Shown: positions 1 to 5,341 of the stretch, piece by piece | How the letters are laid out: the number at the start of each line of letters is the position of its first letter | How positions within the stretch are numbered: the stretch's first letter is position 1 | Assembly (NCBI GenBank): GCA_964547585.1 | Contig: CAZJOI010000008.1 | Span: 1 to 40,449 of the forward strand | Direction: 5' to 3' | DNA length: 40,449 bases | From: CAZSCF01 sp964547585 | Lineage (GTDB): Bacteria > Patescibacteriota > Minisyncoccia > Moranbacterales > UBA2206 | The notes under the pieces: generated by a model | The model's input: only the letters and a program-made list of their open reading frames with translations | Database searches by the model: none | Told to the model about the DNA's origin: nothing | Translations under genes and position numbers: made by a program

Positions 1-300
1 ACACTGTCTTCAATTTTGCCTTCAATCTATATGTGTTTTGATGAAGGCAATAGCATTACTTCACCACCGGAAGCGGGTTCCAATATTTGTGCAGGCACAA
101 CAACTTTAGATGAGGACTATCCAACTTTAAATGCTGGTTCTACGACAGGTTGGACTTGGGGAGTTGGTGCTGGCACTGCAAATAATGGGAATTTTTATCT
201 CCAAGCAGCTGGTCCTGGAAGCGAATGGGTTTGTTGCAATAGTACGACGAATGCTTGTAAAATAAGAAAAGATAATGTTTGTGCCGCAACAACTCAATAA
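1..300 (+). CDS. C-terminal part of a pilin-like secreted protein (partial)
   Basis: The reading frame is open from the first base of the window and ends at TAA 298-300, so only the C-terminal 99 or so residues are present. The visible part is rich in Gly, Thr, Asn and Ser and ends with a cysteine cluster containing WVCCNSTTNACK. The same double-cysteine pattern occurs in the major pilin just downstream and in the PilX-like protein at 3605. I infer it is the globular C-terminus of a pilin or pseudopilin. The N-terminal prepilin signal lies outside the window, so the family cannot be confirmed. An apparent TTG start at 16 is not needed, because the frame continues upstream. Confidence 0.6.
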   Translation, partial: TLSSILPSIYMCFDEGNSITSPPEAGSNICAGTTTLDEDYPTLNAGSTTGWTWGVGAGTANNGNFYLQAAGPGSEWVCCNSTTNACKIRKDNVCAATTQ

Positions 301-315
301 TAGTTTTTATTCTTT

Positions 316-333
316 CAGCCCCAATGTGGGCTG
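316..333 (+). terminator. small hairpin after the partial pilin gene (weak terminator candidate)
   Basis: CAGCCC (316-321) pairs with GGGCTG (328-333) across a 6-nt loop. The T-run (346-353) lies about 12 nt further on, so this is not a canonical intrinsic terminator. It could instead be a processing or attenuation hairpin between two pilin genes. Confidence 0.3.
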
Positions 334-370
334 GAGAATGGAAGTTATTTTTTAATAATAAATAAAAAAA

Positions 371-793
371 ATGAACAAAAATAAAAGAGGTTTTACTCTG
401 ATCGAACTTTTGATTGTTATCGCTATCATCGGTATTTTGGCAGCTACCGTTTTAGTGAGATTACAAAGTTCTAAAGATAAGTCACAGGAAGCTTCAGCCA
501 AAGCTAGCGCCAAAAATGTTTTGAGTGTTTTGGCTGAATGTAAAAATGATGATGGAGTGGCCAGCACGGCTCCAGCCAGTAATGGATCGTCTTATATCTG
601 TTGCGAGGATAGCGATTGCGAAACGCCTAAAGCTGGATATGAGGACAAAATGTGGCCGGATATTTCAACAAAACTAGGATATTTATATGCGGAAGTTACA
701 GGTGCTGTAGAAACAGAGGATTATGCTTTTCAGCTTACAAAAGGTGAACGAGTTCCCGTTGTTTGCTCAATGGCAAAAAATAACTGCGAGTAA
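371..793 (+). CDS. pilA: type IV major pilin (PilA-like prepilin)
   Basis: A 140-residue prepilin. The leader MNKNKRG is followed by FTLIELLIVIAIIGILAA, the class III signal: cleavage after Gly7, N-methylated Phe, Glu at +5, then the hydrophobic helix that packs in the fibre core. The remainder is a small globular domain with vicinal cysteines (YICCEDSDC) and further Cys near the C-terminus. The prepilin peptidase that should process it is the next gene. Good match to type IV pilins; whether it is the major or a minor subunit is inferred from its position and short length. No clear Shine-Dalgarno sequence precedes the ATG. Confidence 0.85.
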   Translation: MNKNKRGFTLIELLIVIAIIGILAATVLVRLQSSKDKSQEASAKASAKNVLSVLAECKNDDGVASTAPASNGSSYICCEDSDCETPKAGYEDKMWPDISTKLGYLYAEVTGAVETEDYAFQLTKGERVPVVCSMAKNNCE

Positions 794-851
794 TCGACTT
801 CAAAAAATATAGCACGGGTATCCTTGGGGATATCATTGCCATTATCATTTT

Positions 852-1652
852 ATGCTAATAATTTTTTTCATTATCGGTATTATCATAGGAAGTTTTTTGA
901 ATGTGGTAGCTTACCGCCTGAATTTGGCGGAGAGTTTTTTGCTCGGTCGTTCGCACTGCCCACACTGCAAAAAAAATATTCGCTGGTATGATAATATTCC
1001 GGTTTTGAGTTTTATTATCTTGCGTTTCAGATGTCGAGAATGCAAAGAAAAAATATCTTGGCAATACCCGTTGGTAGAAATTTTCACTGGAATTTTGTTT
1101 TTGCTGATAGGATACAAGTTTTTCTCGCTAAGCGATATGACAACTTGGGCGACAACGATCTATTATTTGGGCATCATTAGTTTTTTGATGATTATTTTTG
1201 TGTATGATTGGTTGTATATGGAAATTCCCAGCGCTATCCTCTGGACGGCTGTGGGATTTGTGGTGGCTTTTAATTTGTTTTTTGATTGGAACCGAATTGG
1301 GGTAGCAAAGGAAGCTTTGGATTTCTCTATTTATTCCGGAGTGCTGGCCGCTTTTGTGGCCTTTATGTTTTTTTTCCTGATGGTATCCATTTCCAAAGAG
1401 AAATGGATGGGCATGGGAGATGCACAACTGGTGATTCTTTTGGGTTTGATTCTGGGTTGGCCGCAAATTTTGTTGGCTTTGATGTTGTCTTTCGCTTTTG
1501 GTGCAGTAGTAGGATTAGTTCTGGTTTTTTTGAAAAAGAAAGAAATGAAAAGTCAGATTCCTTTTGCACCGTTTTTGATTGCAGGAACTTTTGTTGCGAT
1601 GTTTTTCTGCGAAAATATTTTTAATTGGTATTTGGGACTTTTGAGGTTTTAA
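852..1652 (+). CDS. pilD: prepilin peptidase / N-methyltransferase
   Basis: A 266-residue polytopic membrane protein of the A24 aspartic peptidase family, which cleaves prepilin leaders and methylates the new N-terminus. The N-terminal cytoplasmic domain has two CxxC pairs (C36/C39 and C61/C64), the zinc-binding pattern of bifunctional PilD enzymes. The catalytic aspartates are D119 (VYDWLYMEIP) and D190 in the GMGD motif. Multiple hydrophobic helices follow the domain. It lies between pilA and four minor pilins, which are its expected substrates. The stop codon is 2 nt before the next start, indicating cotranscription. Confidence 0.93.
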   Translation: MLIIFFIIGIIIGSFLNVVAYRLNLAESFLLGRSHCPHCKKNIRWYDNIPVLSFIILRFRCRECKEKISWQYPLVEIFTGILFLLIGYKFFSLSDMTTWATTIYYLGIISFLMIIFVYDWLYMEIPSAILWTAVGFVVAFNLFFDWNRIGVAKEALDFSIYSGVLAAFVAFMFFFLMVSISKEKWMGMGDAQLVILLGLILGWPQILLALMLSFAFGAVVGLVLVFLKKKEMKSQIPFAPFLIAGTFVAMFFCENIFNWYLGLLRF

Positions 1653-1654
1653 AA

Positions 1655-2266
1655 ATGCAAAATAAAAAAAATAAAAAATTAATAGAAAATCGATTTTTGG
1701 GAAAAAGGGCTGGTTTTACATTTGTTGAGCTGATGGTGGTTATGTCGATAATTTTTATAATATCCGCAGTAGTATTAGTGGGTCTTGGGTCTATGCGAAA
1801 TTCTTCACAATTGGATTCGTCCCAAAGGGAAGTTGCGGCGGCCATTAAGCTATTGCAAAGCTATGCTATCCAAGGAAAAACGCAGGATATTGGCGGAGTG
1901 CAAAAGGCACCTTGTGGATATGGATTTCAATTTACGAGCAACAATGGATTTCAAATTTTTTATAATAAACCTCTAGCAACCGTTGATTGCCAGACAATGG
2001 ATGCCACGCCAGACGCAAATAACTATAAATTCAATGCCAATTCTGTCGTATTGGAAAGTTTCACACTAGGTCAGAATGTCGCATTGTCTTTCCCTACGAT
2101 TGATATGAGTGGAATATATTTTTCCACTCCTAACGCTAAAATATACCATCCTACTGGAAGTCTCTTTTCAGCTGGAGATACCAAAACATATACGTTGAAA
2201 TATCAGAATAAGGATCCCGGAAAATCAATAACCATAAATTCCGTAGGAGCAATCATTGAAGATTAA
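1655..2266 (+). CDS. minor pilin, GspH/FimT-like
   Basis: About 203 residues when started at ATG 1655, just after the pilD stop. A longer frame begins at 1625 inside pilD but adds only residues before the basic leader. The prepilin signal is KRAGFTFVELMVVMSIIFII: cleavage Gly-Phe with Glu at +5. The following helix and the segment LDSSQREVAAAIKLLQSYAI resemble FimT/GspH pseudopilins. It is likely part of the priming tip complex of the pilus with the next three genes. The FimT assignment is by order and helix pattern only. Confidence 0.8.
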   Translation: MQNKKNKKLIENRFLGKRAGFTFVELMVVMSIIFIISAVVLVGLGSMRNSSQLDSSQREVAAAIKLLQSYAIQGKTQDIGGVQKAPCGYGFQFTSNNGFQIFYNKPLATVDCQTMDATPDANNYKFNANSVVLESFTLGQNVALSFPTIDMSGIYFSTPNAKIYHPTGSLFSAGDTKTYTLKYQNKDPGKSITINSVGAIIED

Positions 2267-2269
2267 AAA

Positions 2270-2869
2270 ATGGAAGAAAAAAATAATAAAAATAGAAAAA
2301 GCATCAATAAGCGGGGATTTTCTTTTGTGGAAGTTTTAGTTTCCGTTTTTTTGATTTCCATTGGTCTGGTGGCAGCCGTTTCTTTGATTTCTTCGGACTT
2401 GGCAAGAGTTATTGGCAACAGAGATCAGGCAATTGCTGGTCTTTTAGCTCAAGAGGGGACTGAGCTGGTGACAAATATCAGGGATAGTGCTGTGAGAAAT
2501 GGTGAGCTATCATTTTTTAACAGCCTTTTTCCGGAATCAAGTTCGGACAATTGCATTATCGATCCTCTGTTTGTTTCTGCGGGAGTTAATCTCTATTGTG
2601 TTGGGGGTGACGTCGGAAGCTTTTATTATTCATCTGATCAGGGATATTATCATGATCTGACTCCTCTTGACGATGCGAAAAAAACTAAATTTAAGAGAAA
2701 AATATCAGTGGACTATAGTCCGTTAGGCGATGCTTTGACAGCAACCTCGATGAAAGTGACAAGTATGGTAATTTGGGGAAATTCTTCCTTTCCATCGACT
2801 ACTGGCGAATGCAATACAAGCACCAAGTGTACATACGTAGAAACAATTTTAACCGGATGGAAGGATTAA
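2270..2869 (+). CDS. minor pilin, PilV-like
   Basis: A 199-residue prepilin with a basic leader, NKRGFSFVEVLVSVFLISIG: cleavage after Gly, Glu at +5. The segment after the helix (AQEGTELVTNIRDS) has the QxGxE/A-like pattern typical of PilV/GspI-type minor pilins. The start lies 3 nt after the preceding stop and the gene is followed 9 nt later by the next minor pilin, so all are probably translated from one message. Four Cys occur in the C-terminal half. Confidence 0.8.
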   Translation: MEEKNNKNRKSINKRGFSFVEVLVSVFLISIGLVAAVSLISSDLARVIGNRDQAIAGLLAQEGTELVTNIRDSAVRNGELSFFNSLFPESSSDNCIIDPLFVSAGVNLYCVGGDVGSFYYSSDQGYYHDLTPLDDAKKTKFKRKISVDYSPLGDALTATSMKVTSMVIWGNSSFPSTTGECNTSTKCTYVETILTGWKD

Positions 2870-2878
2870 ACAAAAAAA

Positions 2879-3466
2879 ATGGAACAAAAAAAATCAAAAA
2901 ATAATATCAAATTACCTAAAAAAAGAAAAGCCTTTTCTTTGATAGAAGTTTTGACGTCGATGTTTATATTCTCCGTTGTTATGATTGTTGTTACAGGCAC
3001 TATGGTCAACGCCGTCGTGATCAAAAAAAGAATTCAAGGTTCGGCGCAAAATTTGGAGGAAGCTAGGTTCGCCATGGAAACTATGGCTAAAACTCTCCGT
3101 GGCAGCAAGATTTTTGGTTGTAATGGCGAGACAACGTGTCCTCTCGGCGGGGCAGTTTCCGTTGAAACTTTTGATTATTCCCAAGGCAAATGTATCCAAT
3201 ATGAGTTTATTGGAAATCAGATCGGATTTCGCAATGGAGCGGGGGATCCAAGCATCGGGTGCACTTTTTCGGGTTCACTTATCCCAATGGTGAATAATAG
3301 TAATAAGATAGAGAATATGAGCTTTAATGTTGTGATGTCGAATGATGAAACTGTGGGCAGAGTTACTATTTTTATGGAAATTTGTTCCAAGTACAATGGA
3401 GCTGAATGCGATGCTAACAAAAGCGATAGATTTCCAATTCAAACAACGGTGTCACTGCGAAATTAA
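2879..3466 (+). CDS. minor pilin, PilW/GspJ-like
   Basis: A 195-residue prepilin. The leader reads KKRKAFSLIEVLTSMFIFSV, so position -1 is Ala rather than the usual Gly, with Glu at +5 conserved. The segment LEEARFAMETMAKTLRGS matches the helix after the transmembrane segment in PilW/GspJ proteins. Third of four minor pilins in order. The stop codon TAA overlaps the start of an inverted-repeat element at 3466-3598. Confidence 0.78.
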   Translation: MEQKKSKNNIKLPKKRKAFSLIEVLTSMFIFSVVMIVVTGTMVNAVVIKKRIQGSAQNLEEARFAMETMAKTLRGSKIFGCNGETTCPLGGAVSVETFDYSQGKCIQYEFIGNQIGFRNGAGDPSIGCTFSGSLIPMVNNSNKIENMSFNVVMSNDETVGRVTIFMEICSKYNGAECDANKSDRFPIQTTVSLRN

Positions 3467-3598
3467 TCCCTCCTCTCACCATTTTTCGGTTGTTTTTGAT
3501 AAAAATTTTTTATAAAATTAAAAATTAAATAAGTTAATAATTTTTAAGTATTGATTAAATCCTTACCTTCGGTAAAAAACCGAAAAATGGTGAGGGAT
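3466..3598. repeat. inverted-repeat element covering the RBS of the PilX-like gene
   Basis: TCACCATTTTTCGGTT (3476-3491) is perfectly complementary to 3578-3593, and ATCCCTC (3466-3472) to GAGGGAT (3592-3598). A mini hairpin ACC-TTCG-GT sits just inside the right arm. The right arm carries GGTGAGGG, the only Shine-Dalgarno candidate for ATG 3605, so folding would hide it. A related pair of ends recurs at 25486-25591. Confidence 0.6.
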
Positions 3599-3604
3599 AA
3601 AAAT

Positions 3605-4339
3605 ATGACAAACAAAGAAATAAAAAAAGATAAAGCTTCAGTCTTGGCTGTAACTATGATCATTTTGGGGCTGGTGCTTTCGATTGCACTTAGCGCTTCG
3701 TTGGTTTCAATTTTGGGCAATAAGGCGTCAGTCAGCTCCAATAAATCCAATCTGGCCTATTCTCGAGCTGACAGCGGAATCGAAAATGTGCTTTTGAGAA
3801 TAAAAAATGCCGATCCGGATATTGATACTGTTGCAAATATTGATACTGATGGAAATTGTGATGGTATTGTGAATGGAACTAATTTTAAAGTAGAATTGAA
3901 AGATGAAGCAGGTATTTTGGTAAGCGGTGATTGCAGCACAAAAGTTTCGGAAATAAGATCTATTAAATCCACCGGCATCGCCGATAATAATCAAAGATCA
4001 ATTGAAGTGGCAGTTGCAGCAGAGGGAGAATATCAGACTTCGTGTACCTTTACAAATCAGAGTGAAGAGTGCTGTAGAATCGATAGCTCTACTGGTGAGA
4101 CAAAGTGCCAAATAATTTTTCCGAACAATGCTAATGTTTGGGTTGACTTTGGAGCACCTTTTTCTACAGGTGGAAATAGTAAATATAATATTGCCTGTGA
4201 GGGTACTCAACTTGGCGATACTGTAGTGTGTTGTAGAACAGAAGCTGTTTCTGGGGAAATATCTTGTAAATATGCGGCGAATGTAAATACTGGCAATAAA
4301 ACCTGGAACAGTCTTGGTGGGGGTAACCCATCTTTCTAA
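3605..4339 (+). CDS. PilX-like minor pilin component, Cys-rich C-terminus
   Basis: 244 residues from ATG 3605, chosen because GGTGAGGG lies 7-14 nt upstream; in-frame ATGs at 3551 and 3587 lie within the inverted repeat. A short basic N-terminus precedes one hydrophobic helix (SVLAVTMIILGLVLSIALSA) without a classical Glu+5, followed by YSRADSGIENVLL, which resembles the AESGIE motif of PilX_N proteins. The C-terminal third has two similar Cys blocks, ECCRIDSSTGETKC and VCCRTEAVSGEISC, an internal duplication. It completes the usual FimT-PilV-PilW-PilX order. Confidence 0.72.
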   Translation: MTNKEIKKDKASVLAVTMIILGLVLSIALSASLVSILGNKASVSSNKSNLAYSRADSGIENVLLRIKNADPDIDTVANIDTDGNCDGIVNGTNFKVELKDEAGILVSGDCSTKVSEIRSIKSTGIADNNQRSIEVAVAAEGEYQTSCTFTNQSEECCRIDSSTGETKCQIIFPNNANVWVDFGAPFSTGGNSKYNIACEGTQLGDTVVCCRTEAVSGEISCKYAANVNTGNKTWNSLGGGNPSF

Positions 4340-4343
4340 TAAA

Positions 4344-4370
4344 CTTCGCTGAGGCTGAGCCTTAGCGAGA
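4344..4370. repeat. REP palindrome (RAYT-associated family)
   Basis: Imperfect palindrome TCGCTGAGGCTGAGCCTTAG followed by CGAG, a diverged version of the GCTAAGGTT/AACCTTAGC units at 4503, 4785, 5292 and 5314. Confidence 0.7.
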
Positions 4371-4400
4371 AATAATAAACACAAGATATTTAAATCAATA

Positions 4401-4427
4401 AAAGTGCGTTTTAAAACGCACTTTTTT
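4401..4427 (+). terminator. intrinsic terminator of the pilus locus
   Basis: A perfect 12-bp self-complementary stem (AAAGTGCGTTTT / AAAACGCACTTT) ending in a run of six T. It closes the pilus operon. Confidence 0.85.
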
Positions 4428-4432
4428 AATGC

Positions 4433-4444
4433 TATAATGTACCT
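4433..4444 (+). promoter_or_regulatory. orphaned ligA promoter (-10) giving a near-leaderless start
   Basis: TATAAT at 4433-4438 lies 6 nt before ATG 4445, which begins a copy of the ligA N-terminus. Transcription would start at or next to the ATG. The -35 region falls in the terminator and is weak. I infer that this was the original ligA promoter before the RAYT/REP rearrangement. Confidence 0.5.
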
Positions 4445-4507
4445 ATGGATAAAAATGAAATTAAAAATCGTATAGAGAAACTTTCGGCGGAAATAGAGCT
4501 TCGCTAA
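4445..4507 (+). pseudogene. remnant/duplicate of the ligA 5' end
   Basis: Seventeen codons from ATG 4445 match the start of ligA at 5342 (MDKNEIKNRIEKLSAEI versus MDKNEVKNRIEKLSAEI). The DNA differs at 6 of 51 positions, and only one amino acid changes. The frame then runs into a REP sequence and stops at TAA 4505-4507 after 20 codons. The intact ligA lies about 0.9 kb downstream with its own complete 5' end, so this is a partial duplication separated from the gene by the RAYT element. Confidence 0.85.
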
Positions 4508-4521
4508 GGTTGAACCTTAGC
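4503..4521. repeat. REP palindrome, left flank of RAYT
   Basis: GCTAAGGTTGAACCTTAGC, a near-perfect palindrome directly joined to the broken ligA copy and upstream of the transposase gene. Confidence 0.85.
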
Positions 4522-4540
4522 GGGGAAATGAAATTTGTGT

Positions 4541-4575
4541 TATAATGCTGCCAGAGGTTGACTCTGGCAGTTTTT
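4541..4575 (+). promoter_or_regulatory. RAYT promoter -10 with terminator-like leader hairpin
   Basis: TATAAT (4541-4546) is followed at once by a 9-bp hairpin CTGCCAGAG-GTTGA-CTCTGGCAG (4548-4570) and five T, then ATG 4584. A terminator-shaped hairpin between promoter and start would keep transposase expression low. Confidence 0.5.
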
Positions 4576-4583
4576 AAATTTTT

Positions 4584-5255
4584 ATGAGAAAAGTACAGTT
4601 GGCAAATGGAGAATGCTATCATATTTTTAATCGTGGCGTTGATAGACGTAGCGTTTTTACTGACGTAAAAGATTATGAAAGATTTATATTATCAATAATA
4701 TTAATGAATTACGAACAAGATGGGTTAATGATCAGATGGAGAAATTTCAAAGAAGCTTATCCCAAAGAATCGTTAGATAAATTTCTAAGGTTGAACCTTA
4801 GCGAGAGAAAAAAACTAGTTGAAATAATTGCATATTGTTGTAATGAAAATCATTACCATCTTATTTTAAAACAACTAAGAGAAAAGGGAATTGAAAAATT
4901 TATGCAAAGAATTTCTACCGGATATACTATGTATTTCAATAAAAAAAATCATCGCAGCGGATCTTTGTTTCAAGGTCGTTTTAAGTCGACCCATATCGAT
5001 AATAATGAATTGCTTCTTCATCTTTCTGTATATGTAAACTGTAATAGCGAAATTCACGGAATAGAAAAAGCCGAAAAATATAACTGGTGTAGCTTTCCTT
5101 GCTATATGGGAATTCAAAAAGATAACAGTTTAGATATTAATAAGAATATGGTTTTGGATCAGTTTAATGACAAAAACGCGTATAATGATTTTTGCTTTTC
5201 AAATATAAATTATTTCAAGAATCGAAAAGCGGATGAAAAAGTATTTCTAGAATAA
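4584..5255 (+). CDS. REP-associated tyrosine transposase (RAYT, Y1/HUH family)
   Basis: 223 residues of the TnpA_REP (Y1_Tnp) family, single-strand DNA transposases that act on REP hairpins. The N-terminus has the typical YHIFNRGVDRRSVF segment. The HUH metal motif is H90-Y-H92 within NENHYHLIL, and the catalytic Tyr is in the helix STGYTMYFNKK (Y114 or Y117). SGSLFQGRFKS is another family hallmark. Matching REP palindromes flank the gene at 4503-4521 and 5292-5332. Codons for residues 68-73 (LRLNLS) are themselves a REP copy (4785-4802), so an element has inserted in frame in its own mobiliser. It lies between a broken and an intact ligA 5' end. Confidence 0.9.
   Translation: MRKVQLANGECYHIFNRGVDRRSVFTDVKDYERFILSIILMNYEQDGLMIRWRNFKEAYPKESLDKFLRLNLSERKKLVEIIAYCCNENHYHLILKQLREKGIEKFMQRISTGYTMYFNKKNHRSGSLFQGRFKSTHIDNNELLLHLSVYVNCNSEIHGIEKAEKYNWCSFPCYMGIQKDNSLDINKNMVLDQFNDKNAYNDFCFSNINYFKNRKADEKVFLE
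4785..4802. repeat. REP palindrome inside the RAYT coding region
   Basis: CTAAGGTTGAACCTTAGC, matching the flanking REPs and encoding LRLNLS in the transposase frame. Confidence 0.85.
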
Positions 5256-5291
5256 AGGGTAAGGGGTACTTATCTAACTTGTCTAAACTTG

Positions 5292-5332
5292 TTTAAGGTT
5301 CAACCTTAGCAGAGCTAAGGTTGAACCTTAGA
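5292..5332. repeat. pair of REP palindromes (BIME-like), right flank of RAYT
   Basis: TTTAAGGTTCAACCTTAGC (5292-5310) and GCTAAGGTTGAACCTTAGA (5314-5332) lie in opposite orientation with a 3-nt gap, ending 9 nt before the ligA start. This is the classic inverted REP doublet arrangement. Confidence 0.85.
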
Positions 5333-5341
5333 TTTCTCCAT

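Noticed and set aside
4500..5340. CRISPR-like array because of repeated short palindromes
   Set aside because: Spacing is irregular, units are palindromic REPs around a RAYT, and no cas gene is near.
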